A stretch of 64,000 nt of DNA from Leptolyngbya sp. KIOST-1 (GCF_000763385.1 NZ_JQFA01000004.1:682001-746000), one strand, 5' to 3'. Counted from the stretch's first letter, positions 26,559 to 37,131 are shown. Notes: generated by a model not told the origin, from the sequence alone. Numbers and translations are program-made.

Positions 26559-27308
26559 CTAGGGTAGCGGATTTGCCCCTGACCTAATGACCATGAGACT
26601 GAAGTAGGGAAGATTGAGATGGGGATGGGGCGTGAGGGGACGATAGATGCGTTGGTTGGGCTGAGTGGCGTTGACGATGACCCAACTCTGCTCTAACAAC
26701 TGTCGCTGTTTCAGGAGTTGCCACACTTCGGAGTAGACCGACCCGACTTTCAGGAGTACAACGACATCGGCCCAGCCCAGAACCGTGTTAAGGTCGGCAA
26801 CAGCGTAGATTGCGGGCAGCACGACCAGCTTGTCGGACTGGACGGTGAGGGGAAGGCCCAGGGCGCTAACGGCGGCCATGGGCGAGCAAATGCCGGGAAC
26901 CCGATTGATGGATACCGTGGGATAGCGCCGTTCTAGGTCAAGGGCTAAATAGTTAAAGGTGCCGTAAAAACTCAGGTCTCCCTCGCAGGCAAAGACCACC
27001 TGCTGTCCCTGGTTCAGGTGCTGCCAGATGCGATCGCCGGCCTTTTGCCAGGCGCTGGCGAGTTCGTGCTGGTCTTGAACGTAGGGAAACTCCAGGGGCA
27101 GCAGTCGCTGGGTTCCCAGATGCGGCGTGACAATCTGCTGGGCCAGGCCAGGCTGCCCGTTGCGGCCCTGGGGAAAGGCAACCACATCGGCGGTTTGGAG
27201 GCATTTCAGAGCCTTGAGCGTCAGCAGATCAGGGTCGCCTGGACCAACACCAATCCCGGTGAGGGTGCCGAGGGGGTAGGCGTGGTCAGTGGGAGAGGGT
27301 GTAGACAT
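26559..27308 (-). CDS. cobI: Precorrin-2 C20-methyltransferase
   Basis: SAM-dependent tetrapyrrole methyltransferase of 249 residues, the step that commits precorrin-2 to the corrin ring of cobalamin. The N-terminal GTLTGIGVGPGDPDLLTLKA block, the CEGDLSFYGTF block and the RVPGICSPMAA block are the family signatures. The ATG at 27308 places the first block at residue 10; the frame is open to a GTG 48 bases upstream but without conserved sequence. It stands apart from other cobalamin genes in this window, apart from the divergent CobO-like protein at 9.3 kb. Confidence 0.9.
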   Translation of the reverse strand: MSTPSPTDHAYPLGTLTGIGVGPGDPDLLTLKALKCLQTADVVAFPQGRNGQPGLAQQIVTPHLGTQRLLPLEFPYVQDQHELASAWQKAGDRIWQHLNQGQQVVFACEGDLSFYGTFNYLALDLERRYPTVSINRVPGICSPMAAVSALGLPLTVQSDKLVVLPAIYAVADLNTVLGWADVVVLLKVGSVYSEVWQLLKQRQLLEQSWVIVNATQPNQRIYRPLTPHPHLNLPYFSLMVIRSGANPLP

Positions 27309-27499
27309 AGATTGCGGTTGCAGCCAGACAATTTGCGATCGCCCCAGGCCAGCCACCCGAGTATGGCTGGGCAGAGGTGGAACTACCGGTATTGGGGTAT
27401 CGGGTTCCAGGTTCCACGGATCAGAAATAACCGGTTGACTGATGCCATGAAGTACGAGTCTATTGGGACGGGGGGTGACGGTAGCGATCGCAGCCCAGC

Positions 27500-29542
27500 C
27501 TAAGCGTCGGGCGCAGTTTTGGCACTACCCTCAGACCGATCCTTACCATCCTTGGCGGCTGGCTCAGTCGCTGGCTCAGGGGTTCTCTTGATGGCGGCAG
27601 GGGCTGAACTGTTGGGCAGCACCGCGGCCAGATCCTCAGCCTCGGACGGTCGGCTTTGGGGGGGGCGGGGAATCGCCTCGACCAGGGGTACTGTTTCCAG
27701 GGTTAGGCGGGAGGGCTGAATGCCCCCGGCTAGCTGTTTGAGCAGTTTAGGCTTAGAGTCGTGCCACAGATAAATAATCCGATCGCCCACCTCCCAACCC
27801 TCGTGGTCTAGCACCACCCGCAGCCGGTCACCGCGTTCTACCAGCAGAGGCACCATGCTACCACTTTGCACAAGCGTGGCCAGATGCGTGATTTGCAGGT
27901 CGGTGTTCTCCGGCTGTAGACGGGTTTCGCCCAGGCGTACCTCGCCATCGCTGAGGTAAGTATTCCACTGTTTCAGGGAGACATATGGGGTTTGGGCCCC
28001 CTTGAGCTGGCCCTTGTTGGGCAGATCCCCCAGGCTCTTGTCCTGGGGGACTACGGCGATGACCCGGGCGGGTTGAAATTCCTCCAGGGCGCGCTGGGCG
28101 ACCACTGCATTGACCTCGCCGTTTTTAGTGATGGCTAAGAAGGTGCCCGCCTTGTCTAAACCAGCTTTTTCTAAGGCATCGCGATCGAGGGCACTGCTGA
28201 TCAACAGCTCAATACCTTCTTTCTCGGCCGCCTCGCCGGTTGACTCGTTGGTGTCGATCATCACCACCGGGTCGCCATACTCCTTGATCAGACGGGCAAT
28301 CAGCAGACTCAAGGGGCTGCATCCCACAATTACCGCACCCACAGCGTCGGCTTTGGTAATGCCCAGCCAGCGCGCTACTAGCCGTGCGGTCAACCCCTGA
28401 ACCAGCACCGTCAGAATGATGGTGAGAAAGACCAGCGCCTTGATGGCGTCCCCCCCGCTGATGCCGCGCTCGGTGAGCAAAATTGCAAACAGAGAAGCCA
28501 CGGAGGCGGAGACAATACCCCGGGGAGCGACCCAGCCCAAAAATAGCTTTTGTCGCCAATTGAGGTCACTGGAGCGAGTACACAGCCAAACGTTGATGGG
28601 CCGCACGATGACCATCAGCACCAGCACCGTTAACACCGCACCTCGGCCCAGGGCAAACACACTGGCAATGGAGAGGTCGGCGGCCAACAAAATAAACAAG
28701 ACCGACACGGCCAGCACAGTCAGCTGCCCCTTAAACCGGCGCAGTAGCCGTTCATCGGGAACCGACAGCCAGCGCACCATCATCCCGGCCACGACGGTGG
28801 CCATCAGCCCCGACTCACTGCGAATGCTCTGAGCCAGCCCAAACAGGCCCCACAGCCCTGCCAACACGACCAGATTGCGCAGATCTTCGCCCAAAAAACT
28901 GGCCCGCTTGAGCAGAAGACCGATCGCGCCACCGCCCACCACCCCAATCAGAGTGCCGATACCCAGCCGCAGAATCAGTCCGCCGACCACGGTGGTAGGA
29001 TCGGCATCCCCATTGAGAATAATGTCTAGCACCACCACAGCCAGAATAGCCCCAACGGGATCGATCAGCACCCCCTCCCCTTCCAGGAGGGTGGCAACTC
29101 TGCGATCGACCTCCACCTGGCGCAGCAAAGGGCTGATCACCGTGGGGCCTGTAACGACGACCAGGGAGGCGTAGAGAAAGGCCAGGGACCAGGGAAATTC
29201 CCCCAGCCAGTGGGCGGCCATGCCACCTCCGATCAGGGTGATGAAAATGCCCACGGTCACCAGGTTCCGGAGGCTATTGGAGACCTGGCCCAGCTCGCTC
29301 AACTCCAGGCTCAGCCCTCCCTCAAAGAGGATCAGGGCAACACTGAGCGCCACAATGACCTCTAAACCCACCCCCAGATCCTGGGGATGGAGCAGCCCCA
29401 GGCCGTCCGGTCCCAGCCCAATACCAAACATCAGCAGGAAAATAATGCTGGGAACCCTGGCGATCTCCCCAATCACCTGGGCCGTAACTCCGGCCAACAC
29501 CGTGAGTACGATCTGTAGGGTGAGGGCAAAGGAAGTGTCCAT
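27500..29542 (-). CDS. CPA1-type cation/proton antiporter with RCK domain
   Basis: A 680-residue membrane protein. Residues 1-395 hold about twelve membrane helices with antiporter features (LFEGGLSLEL, TGPTVISPLL, GVLIDPVGA, WVAPRGIVSAS). Residues about 405-520 form a TrkA-N/RCK nucleotide-binding domain (AVIVGCSPLSLLIARLI, VVMIDTN), in which the usual GxGxxG is changed to GCSPLS. The C-terminal 90 residues are Pro/Ala-rich and charged. It should exchange Na+ or K+ for protons, with gating by the RCK part. The ATG at 29542 is chosen; a GTG 18 bases upstream is in frame. Confidence 0.87.
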   Translation of the reverse strand: MDTSFALTLQIVLTVLAGVTAQVIGEIARVPSIIFLLMFGIGLGPDGLGLLHPQDLGVGLEVIVALSVALILFEGGLSLELSELGQVSNSLRNLVTVGIFITLIGGGMAAHWLGEFPWSLAFLYASLVVVTGPTVISPLLRQVEVDRRVATLLEGEGVLIDPVGAILAVVVLDIILNGDADPTTVVGGLILRLGIGTLIGVVGGGAIGLLLKRASFLGEDLRNLVVLAGLWGLFGLAQSIRSESGLMATVVAGMMVRWLSVPDERLLRRFKGQLTVLAVSVLFILLAADLSIASVFALGRGAVLTVLVLMVIVRPINVWLCTRSSDLNWRQKLFLGWVAPRGIVSASVASLFAILLTERGISGGDAIKALVFLTIILTVLVQGLTARLVARWLGITKADAVGAVIVGCSPLSLLIARLIKEYGDPVVMIDTNESTGEAAEKEGIELLISSALDRDALEKAGLDKAGTFLAITKNGEVNAVVAQRALEEFQPARVIAVVPQDKSLGDLPNKGQLKGAQTPYVSLKQWNTYLSDGEVRLGETRLQPENTDLQITHLATLVQSGSMVPLLVERGDRLRVVLDHEGWEVGDRIIYLWHDSKPKLLKQLAGGIQPSRLTLETVPLVEAIPRPPQSRPSEAEDLAAVLPNSSAPAAIKRTPEPATEPAAKDGKDRSEGSAKTAPDA

Positions 29543-29609
29543 AGGCGTATAGGGTAACACCCCTACTGTGGCAGACCAGGGGGATTATCGCCAGGTCGCG
29601 GTGAGGGGG

Positions 29610-30848
29610 TTAAGGGCGCAGCAGCAGATAGTATAGGCGCCCCGGGGTGTTGATGCGCCCAGCCAGTTCTCCCGCCTGGGGGCCCGTGCCAATGAACATA
29701 TCGACCCGGCCCGGGCCCAGGATCGCTCCGCCCGTATCCTGGTCGAGCACCAGGCGGGTAGTGGGCTGAGCGATCCAATCGCCCTGGGGCGTCGGCTGAG
29801 GAAGCGGCACCTGAATGATGGCGGCGGCTCCCGGAGGCAGTAGCGACTTGTCAGTGGCGATGGAGTAGCCTGCAGTTACCGGCACGCTGAGACTGCCTGT
29901 GGGCGGCCCACCGCTGCCCTCACGAAAGAAAATAAACCGCTCGTTCTGGGGCAGATACCGATCCAGATCCTCGGGATGGGCCTTAAAGTAGGCGATTAAG
30001 TTGGGCAGCGACAGCGTTTCTGGGTCGATTTTGCCGTCGTTTACCAGGGCGCGGCCAATGCTGGTGTAGGGATACTCGGTGCGGCCTGCGTAGCCCACCG
30101 ACAGCTCCCGACCATCGGTGAGCTGTAGCCTGGCGGACCCCTGCACCTGAACCAAAAAGGCTTCTAGCCGGTCGGCCAGCCACACCAGCTCCAGCCCTGC
30201 CAGGGGACCTTGGCTACCCGCCAACCCATCGCCCCCTTCCAGCTCCAGGCGAGTGGGGTGGGGCTGGGGCCAGCTCTCCAGGCCGGGCGGGCGGCGGTAG
30301 AGGGGATAGCGAAACTCGGCGGTGGGGACGAGGTTGGCCCGGTACTGGGGTTCAAAGTACCCCGTATAGGCAACGGTGCCGTTGCCGTCGGTACCGATGG
30401 ATTCGTAGAGGACAAATTCGCGTCGCAGGGCCGTTTGGAAGACCTGGCTGCTGGGACTGGTGGCGACCAGCTGGCGCAGGCGCTGTAGACTACGCCACAC
30501 GCGATCGCGGGTAATGCCCGGCACGGGGTGGTTCTGATAGTCCTGGGCAGCCTTGGGCGTGGCCAGGTAGGCCAGGCTGTGGTTAATGGCCTGGAGGAAC
30601 GCCTGGCGATCGCCGGGCAGCATGAGGGTGGGCCAGATGGCTTCCGCTGCGGTCGCCGCAACGGGGCGCAGGGGTACCTCGACTGGGGCCTGACTGGCCG
30701 CGATCGAGGTGTCCAGTGCGGACGGCTGATCTGCTCTAGCCAGGGCAGAGCGCGGCAGCACCCATCCGAGGGGGATCAGAGCTATGGCTGTGCCCAGGCC
30801 CACAGCCCAGGTCCACCCCCTGGCGCTAAGTTGAAATCTATTACCCAT
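29610..30848 (-). CDS. mltA: Membrane-bound lytic transglycosylase A
   Basis: A 412-residue exported protein with a signal sequence, an MltA barrel (YTGYFEPQYRANLV, YPYTSIGRALVNDGKI, IFFREGSGGP) and a C-terminal 3D domain whose three aspartates are seen in RLVLDQDTGGAI and GRVDMFIG. It cleaves peptidoglycan glycan strands between MurNAc and GlcNAc, forming anhydro ends. The ATG overlaps the stop of the small gene upstream (TGATG), indicating coupled translation. Bases 30579-30763, covering the signal-peptide end and first mature residues, are present again, unchanged, inside the psbA locus at 45328-45512. Confidence 0.92.
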   Translation of the reverse strand: MGNRFQLSARGWTWAVGLGTAIALIPLGWVLPRSALARADQPSALDTSIAASQAPVEVPLRPVAATAAEAIWPTLMLPGDRQAFLQAINHSLAYLATPKAAQDYQNHPVPGITRDRVWRSLQRLRQLVATSPSSQVFQTALRREFVLYESIGTDGNGTVAYTGYFEPQYRANLVPTAEFRYPLYRRPPGLESWPQPHPTRLELEGGDGLAGSQGPLAGLELVWLADRLEAFLVQVQGSARLQLTDGRELSVGYAGRTEYPYTSIGRALVNDGKIDPETLSLPNLIAYFKAHPEDLDRYLPQNERFIFFREGSGGPPTGSLSVPVTAGYSIATDKSLLPPGAAAIIQVPLPQPTPQGDWIAQPTTRLVLDQDTGGAILGPGRVDMFIGTGPQAGELAGRINTPGRLYYLLLRP

Positions 30849-31102
30849 CAAAACCGTTCAACGCTGGAGCTAAACACGGGCTCGACCCGAATGGCGCTAA
30901 TCCGAGAGGGGCGAACCACCATGTATTCGCCGGGATTAACTTTGGGCAGGGGCACCGTGATGAATTCGTCGGAGGTGGCTTTGGGCATGAGTTCACCGCT
31001 GTACCACTTCTGGAAATCCTGAATGGAGGAAAAGCGCACCTCTTCGTGGTGGCCGCCATCAAACAGCATGTGAATGATGTACTCACTGGGCGTTCTTGGC
31101 AT
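30848..31102 (-). CDS. Small conserved cyanobacterial protein upstream of mltA
   Basis: An 84-residue soluble protein (MPRTPSEYIIHMLFDGGHHE ... RVEPVF) with no known domain. The regular alternation of charged and hydrophobic residues suggests a small mixed alpha/beta fold. The sequence looks familiar as a conserved cyanobacterial hypothetical protein, but I cannot name a family. Its stop TGA shares a base with the ATG of mltA, so the two are translationally coupled, which hints at a role linked to cell-wall turnover. Confidence 0.6.
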   Translation of the reverse strand: MPRTPSEYIIHMLFDGGHHEEVRFSSIQDFQKWYSGELMPKATSDEFITVPLPKVNPGEYMVVRPSRISAIRVEPVFSSSVERF

Positions 31103-31217
31103 GGGAGATTGCGATCCTTCAGTTCATCGCCCCTATTATGGGCTGTTTGCCTCCCAAAACTACCACGGGCCCAGGCAGAATTTTGGGTTTACCATCGGGG
31201 ACTGGCCAGGGGCGCAC

Positions 31218-32126
31218 CTAGGGAATGGGCGTGGCATTTAGCAGGTCAGCCACCAGCCGCTGGGGTTGGTGGTGCCCCGCCGGGATTAACCGGTGGGCCA
31301 GCACGTGGGGGGCCAGTTGTTTGGCGTCGTCGGGGATGGCATAACTGCGCCCTTCCAGGTAGGCCAGGGCCTGAACGGCCCGGTAGAAGGCCACCGACCC
31401 CCGCGGGCTGACCCCGAGGGTAATCTCGCTGTGGCTGCGGGTCGCTCTGACGAGATCCAGAATGTAGCGCTGTAGAGACCCTTCTACGGTTACCTGGCTG
31501 CACTCCTGGCGCAGGGCCATCACTTCGTCCAGGGTGATGCAGGGTTGAATGGTCTGGGGAGAGGCGCTGCCCATCAGCCGTTGGAGCATGCTCAGCTCTT
31601 CGTCTGGGGTAGGGTACCCGAGGCTAAAGGACAGCGCAAAGCGGTCCATCTGAGCCTCGGGCAGCGGAAACGTTCCCTGGTATTCCACCGGGTTTTGGGT
31701 TGCGATCACAAAAAAGGGGTCGGGCACCGGACGCGATCGCCCGTCCAGCGTGACCTGATGTTCTTCCATTACTTCCAGCAGCGCCGATTGGGTCCGGGGG
31801 GTGGCCCGGTTAATTTCGTCGGCCAGCAGAATGTTGGCAAACACAGGTCCCGGCAAAAACTGAAACTCACCGTTGCTGGGGTTCCAGATATTGGTGCCGG
31901 TCACATCGGTGGGCAGCAGGTCGGGGGTGCATTGAATGCGCTGAAATTTGCCGTCGATGCAGCGGGCGAGGGACTTGGCCAGGAGGGTTTTGCCTACCCC
32001 TGGCACGTCTTCTAGTAGGGCATGCCCCCCCGAAAACAGCGCCACCAGCACGAGCCGAATTGAATCTGACTTGCCAACGACGGTCTTATTTAAATTCTGG
32101 ACTAGCGTTTCAATCCGCTCACGCAT
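31218..32126 (-). CDS. MoxR-family AAA ATPase
   Basis: A 302-residue AAA+ protein with Walker A (EDVPGVGKTLLAKSLAR), Walker B (ILLADEINRA), the sensor and the MoxR-specific stretches (ATQNPVEYQGTFPLPEAQMDRF, quoted in part). MoxR ATPases act as chaperones for metal or cofactor insertion, usually beside a vWA-domain partner. None is visible next to it here. In Aravind's scheme MoxR, vWA and vMAP proteins form conflict systems, and a vMAP-type NTPase is encoded 14 kb away, but no link between them is shown. Confidence 0.9.
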   Translation of the reverse strand: MRERIETLVQNLNKTVVGKSDSIRLVLVALFSGGHALLEDVPGVGKTLLAKSLARCIDGKFQRIQCTPDLLPTDVTGTNIWNPSNGEFQFLPGPVFANILLADEINRATPRTQSALLEVMEEHQVTLDGRSRPVPDPFFVIATQNPVEYQGTFPLPEAQMDRFALSFSLGYPTPDEELSMLQRLMGSASPQTIQPCITLDEVMALRQECSQVTVEGSLQRYILDLVRATRSHSEITLGVSPRGSVAFYRAVQALAYLEGRSYAIPDDAKQLAPHVLAHRLIPAGHHQPQRLVADLLNATPIP

Positions 32127-32228
32127 GCTGTTAATCCCTGCTATACCAAGTCCAAATCGAGGGTCATAGGTTTACAAACCATTCCAGACTATCGTTTACC
32201 CCTGGACTTGGCGGTGATCTGTGTAGGC

Positions 32229-33317
32229 TTATGATGCCCCGATCGCCCCCAGACTGCCTACAGGCGATCGCGCCAATTCTCCCAGAGCTTGCTGGCAGTC
32301 CTGTTGAATTTGAGATTTGAGGGCATCGAGGGACTCAAACCTTTGCTCTGGCCGCAAAAAGCTCTGTAAATGTACCTCCAGAGTTTTACCGTAGAGGTTT
32401 CCAGCCCAGTTCAGCAAATGGACCTCGGTGGTAAGGGCCACGCCTTTGACGGTGGGCCGCATGCCCAGGTTCATCACGCCGGGGACCAGATCGTAGGGGG
32501 TTTGGTTCGCCCCCTGCACCCAAACACTATAAACCCCTGTCTGAGGTAAAAACTTATCGGCTGGCAGCAGCAGGTTCGCCGTGGGAAAGCCCAGGGTGCG
32601 CCCCAGTTGCTCCCCCTGAACCACTCGGCCCACCAGGCTGTAGGGGCGGCCGAGCAGCGCCCTGACTGTTTTCAAGTCAGCGGTTGACAACGCCTGACGA
32701 ATCTGAGAACTGCTGATGCGATCGGTTCCCCAACAGGTTAGCGGGGCGACATGAACCGCTACGCCGTAGCGAGCAGCCAGGGTTTTTAGATCGTCAACGG
32801 TGCCCTGACGCCTGCGGCCAAAGCAAAAGTCTTTGCCGACGCTAATGCTGGTAACCCGCAGTTGCTCAATCAGCAGCGATTCCACAAACTCCTGGGGGGA
32901 GAGGCTGGCCAGCGCCTGGTCGAAGGGGAGCAGCACGAGTTGACCAATGCCCAGGCGGGCGATCTGGGCCGCTTTTTCGGGCAGGGGGGTCAGCAGCGGA
33001 CGAGCCTGCCCCGAAAAAAACTCCTGGGGGTGGGGGAAAAAGGTCATCACCGTGGGCATGGGGGTGACGGCTGCCCCGGCTGGCGGTCGGGCGATCTCAG
33101 CCCCGCCGCTCGGGTTCAGCCCCCGCTGGCGGGTGCTCAGGCCCTGTAGGGTGGCTTGGCTCCGGTTAGAGTCCGACGATGACGGCTGAACCGACGGCTC
33201 CACCACTGGAGCGATCGCGCCGATTACGGCCTGATGCCCCAGATGAACGCCGTCAAAGTTCCCCAAAGCAACGGCCGTTGGGGTAATCGCTGTCGTAAGA
33301 GAAGACGTAATCCACAC
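32229..33317 (-). CDS. ribF: Bifunctional riboflavin kinase / FAD synthetase with an insertion
   Basis: A 362-residue enzyme making FMN and FAD from riboflavin. The N-terminal FAD synthetase domain has GNFDGVHLGHQAVI, FFPHPQEFF and the ISSSQIRQAL region; the C-terminal kinase domain has GRTLGFPTANL and GVMNLGMRPT. The family is usually about 310 residues. Here about 50 extra residues, rich in Ser, Gln, Pro and Gly, lie between the HxGH motif and the next strand (about residues 36-85). The start is a GTG at 33317, with no ATG before the conserved first strand. Confidence 0.9.
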   Translation of the reverse strand: MWITSSLTTAITPTAVALGNFDGVHLGHQAVIGAIAPVVEPSVQPSSSDSNRSQATLQGLSTRQRGLNPSGGAEIARPPAGAAVTPMPTVMTFFPHPQEFFSGQARPLLTPLPEKAAQIARLGIGQLVLLPFDQALASLSPQEFVESLLIEQLRVTSISVGKDFCFGRRRQGTVDDLKTLAARYGVAVHVAPLTCWGTDRISSSQIRQALSTADLKTVRALLGRPYSLVGRVVQGEQLGRTLGFPTANLLLPADKFLPQTGVYSVWVQGANQTPYDLVPGVMNLGMRPTVKGVALTTEVHLLNWAGNLYGKTLEVHLQSFLRPEQRFESLDALKSQIQQDCQQALGELARSPVGSLGAIGAS

Positions 33318-33429
33318 GCTTTACATTTTTACACAGACTGCTGCCCTCGCGTGGGCAATCACGGCCTGGGCTACGGGACAGACCCCTGGCGCCTGGAGCA
33401 CTATAACCGATCGCCAGCCTGGAGCGTGC

Positions 33430-34320
<891 letters not shown>

Positions 34321-34710
34321 GAATCTCTCGGGATTGGAAAAGCATGGAACATCGGTCTAAAAAATTACAGATGCGCCTCGGGGTAGAGCATTGACCTGAG
34401 ATTCCTCTAATAGTAATGAACTCTCTTCGAAATCGTCACGATGGGTGGGCCACCTGATCTGCGGAATCTCGGCGTGGTACAAGCCGGAAGTAGCTTTAGT
34501 TTGCCCGGAAACGAGATCAGATTTCGCCTCCGACAATGTTCTTCGGTCTAAATTTTCCCTAGAGCGTGTCATCCATTACGGTCAAAAGCTCGGTATACCA
34601 AGCTTTGCCATGTCCGACCCAAACAACAGGCTAGGGGCTGTAGCCCTTAATTTTTGGGCATTTGGCAGCTAATTGATGACAGCCCCTAGTCTGAATTTCT
34701 GGGGCATGGA
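34321..34710. other. Gene-free interval with MITE copy B
   Basis: 390 bases between the MBL hydrolase start and the surE stop. Apart from the 59-bp element at 34631-34689, nothing is recognised. Short open frames here have no coding character. Confidence 0.4.
34631..34689. mobile_element. 59-bp MITE-like element, copy B
   Basis: It has the same length and terminal sequence as the element at 7189-7247, but is inverted relative to it. Read on the minus strand it begins CTAGGGGCTGTCATCAATT and ends ACAGCCCCTAG. The interior (about 28 bases) differs from copy A, being richer in A/T. It lies 22 bases downstream of the surE stop. Confidence 0.6.
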
Positions 34711-35538
34711 CTACTCTGGCAGCAGAGAGCGTCGCCCCTCGGCCAAATCTAGCAGATCGCCCACGGCGGTCAGGTTGTATTGCAGGGGTGTAACCGAAAT
34801 GTAGCGATCGTGAATGGCCTGGACGTCGGTGGGGATGGTGGCCAGGGACTGCTTGAGGGGCGGCGGCCAGCCCTGGTTAGGCAGGGGGTCTTCAATGTCG
34901 GCAATGGCCTCTCCGGCTAACCAGTAGTAGGTCTTACCCCGAGGGTCGAGGCGCTTTTCAAACTGATCAAAGTAGCGACGAATGCCCTGACGGGTGATTT
35001 TTGCTCCCCGGATGTCGCTGGCGGCGACCGCTGGCACGTTGATGTTGAGCAGTAGGGGGGCCGTAGCGGGAAAGCGATCGCGATCGGCCAGCAGGGCGCA
35101 AATGAAGTCAGCGGCGGGGGTAAAGCTGCCCTGGGTAAAGCTGGTCAGGCTGACGGCGATGGACGGGATGCCCTCCATCACCCCCTCCATCGCCGCCGAC
35201 ACCGTGCCCGAATAGACCACGTCGGTACCCAGATTGGCTCCGTGGTTGATGCCCGATACCACCACGTCGGGCAGACTGGGCATCAGCGCCCCCAGGGCTA
35301 ATTTGACGCAGTCAGCGGGCGTCCCAGAACAGCTCCAGGCTTGAATGTTGTGCTCAAACAGGGAGTCTATCAACTCGGCCCGAATCGGTTTGTGCATCGT
35401 CAGTCCGTGACCGGTGGCCGATCGCTCGCGATCGGGGCACACCACCGTGACCTGATGCCCGGCAGTCGCCAGAGCGGTAGCCAGAGTCCGCATACCCAGG
35501 GCAAAAATCCCGTCGTCGTTGCTGATCAGAATGTTCAT
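34711..35538 (-). CDS. surE: 5'/3'-nucleotidase SurE
   Basis: A 275-residue survival protein E, a metal-dependent phosphatase acting on nucleoside monophosphates. It opens [15 protein letters not shown] with the conserved NDDG metal site, followed by [26 protein letters not shown] and [21 protein letters not shown], all family signatures. It ends 22 bases before the 59-bp element. Confidence 0.95.
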   Translation of the reverse strand: MNILISNDDGIFALGMRTLATALATAGHQVTVVCPDRERSATGHGLTMHKPIRAELIDSLFEHNIQAWSCSGTPADCVKLALGALMPSLPDVVVSGINHGANLGTDVVYSGTVSAAMEGVMEGIPSIAVSLTSFTQGSFTPAADFICALLADRDRFPATAPLLLNINVPAVAASDIRGAKITRQGIRRYFDQFEKRLDPRGKTYYWLAGEAIADIEDPLPNQGWPPPLKQSLATIPTDVQAIHDRYISVTPLQYNLTAVGDLLDLAEGRRSLLPE

Positions 35539-35651
35539 GACTGTTCCCCCACCACACTAGAATAGTCAAAGTCTGGGGATGCCAAACGACCCGTTGGGAC
35601 CAACCTCAGCGGTTATTCCCCACCCCACTGTTGTTGCACAATACACCTAGA

Positions 35652-36653
35652 ATGACCTCCGCACCCACCCAGCTCGAAGCTGATTTGATCGCCATGAAGC
35701 AGGCGGCTCAGGGCGCGATCGCCGCGGCCACCACCCTCGACGAACTGGAACAGCTGCGGATTGGCTACCTGGGCAAAAAAGGCCAGCTTTCCAAGGTTCT
35801 GGGGGGAATGGGCAAGCTCTCCGCCGAAGACCGTCCCCGCATTGGCGGCCTGGCCAACGAGGTCAAAGACCTGATTCAAACCCAGCTAGACCAGGGCAAG
35901 GCCACCCTGGAAGCGGCCCGCATTGAGGCCCAGCTAGCGACTGAGACCCTGGATGTCACCATGCCGGGAATTTTTCAGCCCCAGGGGCGCGTTCACCCCA
36001 TCAACAGCATCATCGATCGCATCGTCGATATCTTTGTGGGCTTGGGTTACACCGTGGCTGACGGTCCCGAAATTGAAACCGACTACTACAACTTCGAAGC
36101 CCTCAACTTTTTGCCCGATCACCCCGCCCGCGACATGCAGGATACCCTCTACCTGCCCAACGGCCACCTGATGCGGACCCACACTTCCAACACCCAAATT
36201 CGCTACATGCAGGCCAACGAGCCCCCTCTACGGGCGGTGGCGATTGGGCGCTGCTACCGGCGCGATACCGTCGATGCCACCCACGCCGCCGTGTTCCACC
36301 AGATTGAGTTCTTTGCGGTTGATACCGACATCACCTTCACCGACCTGCGCGGCACCATCAAGGTCTTTCTGGAGGCCCTCTACGGCGATATCCCGGTCCG
36401 GTTCCGTCCCAGCTATTTTCCCTTCACCGAGCCCTCCGCTGAGGTAGATGTGCAGTGGCAGGGCAAATGGCTGGAGGTCTTGGGCTGTGGCATGATTGAC
36501 CCCAACGTGCTCAAGTCAGTAGGCTATGACCCCGAGGTTTATACCGGTTTTGCCGCTGGCCTGGGGGTGGAACGTCTGGCCATGGTGCAGCACCAAATTG
36601 ACGATATTCGCCGCCTTTACACCAGTGATCTGCGGTTTTTACGCCAGTTTTAG
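35652..36653 (+). CDS. pheS: Phenylalanyl-tRNA synthetase alpha subunit
   Basis: A 333-residue class II synthetase subunit. The N-terminal coiled-coil (about residues 1-85, [18 protein letters not shown]) is followed by the catalytic core with motif 1 ([20 protein letters not shown]), motif 2 ([20 protein letters not shown]) and motif 3 ([13 protein letters not shown]). The start at 35652 is the first ATG; the frame is open for seven codons upstream. pheT is not next to it, as is usual in cyanobacteria. Confidence 0.95.
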   Translation: MTSAPTQLEADLIAMKQAAQGAIAAATTLDELEQLRIGYLGKKGQLSKVLGGMGKLSAEDRPRIGGLANEVKDLIQTQLDQGKATLEAARIEAQLATETLDVTMPGIFQPQGRVHPINSIIDRIVDIFVGLGYTVADGPEIETDYYNFEALNFLPDHPARDMQDTLYLPNGHLMRTHTSNTQIRYMQANEPPLRAVAIGRCYRRDTVDATHAAVFHQIEFFAVDTDITFTDLRGTIKVFLEALYGDIPVRFRPSYFPFTEPSAEVDVQWQGKWLEVLGCGMIDPNVLKSVGYDPEVYTGFAAGLGVERLAMVQHQIDDIRRLYTSDLRFLRQF

Positions 36654-36925
36654 CAGGCTTCGGGCGGTGTAGCAGCGGCAAAGGCATTGGGGCTAGTGCT
36701 GCTACTCGGCGTTCGCAACGAAACGTTCAGAGTAAAGAATCGTTAGTGCGCCAGTAAGCCCTGTGGGGTTTGCTGGCGCGCCACGCAATCTACCAGTCTA
36801 GGATTGGCAGACCAGGAATCGTTCCGGGATAAACTCTGCAGGACATCTAGCCCGTAGCCCTTAACCGCCCCAACTCAGGCGCGGTCGCTGACTGTGGATG
36901 GTAGCTCCAGTTAAACCTTTGGCAG

Positions 36926-37056
36926 CAATATAGCCATCGCCAGAACGGTTAGGACAGAACCAATGCCCCTGAAGCGATGGCTATACGCCATTGCGCCGCC
37001 CCAGTTTTTGCCTTTGGAAGAGGCCAATGTCCTAAGCGCAATGGCCATCGCTATAA
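36926..37056. repeat. Nested inverted-repeat cluster
   Basis: TATAGCCATCGC near 36930 is complementary to GCGATGGCTATA near 36973-36984. GCCATTGCGC just after is complementary to GCGCAATGGC near 37036-37045, which itself is followed by CATCGCTATA. TTAGGACA and TGTCCTAA form a further outer pair. The whole can fold into one long branched hairpin and resembles a decayed palindromic transposable repeat. No transposase is nearby. Confidence 0.4.
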
Positions 37057-37103
37057 ATCTACAGCGGCACAGAAAGTTTTTTCGATACAAAATGCAGCCA
37101 AAA

Positions 37104-37131
37104 CTCTGTATACAATGGACTGTATGCAGAG
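37104..37131. promoter_or_regulatory. Operator-like palindrome upstream of the amidohydrolase
   Basis: CTCTGTATA and TATGCAGAG form a 9-bp inverted repeat with one mismatch, with a TGTATACA octamer at its left arm. TGTATACA-type sites are typical of GntR-family regulators. It lies 84 bases ahead of the ATG at 37215. No GntR gene is seen in the window, so the regulator is unknown. Confidence 0.35.
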
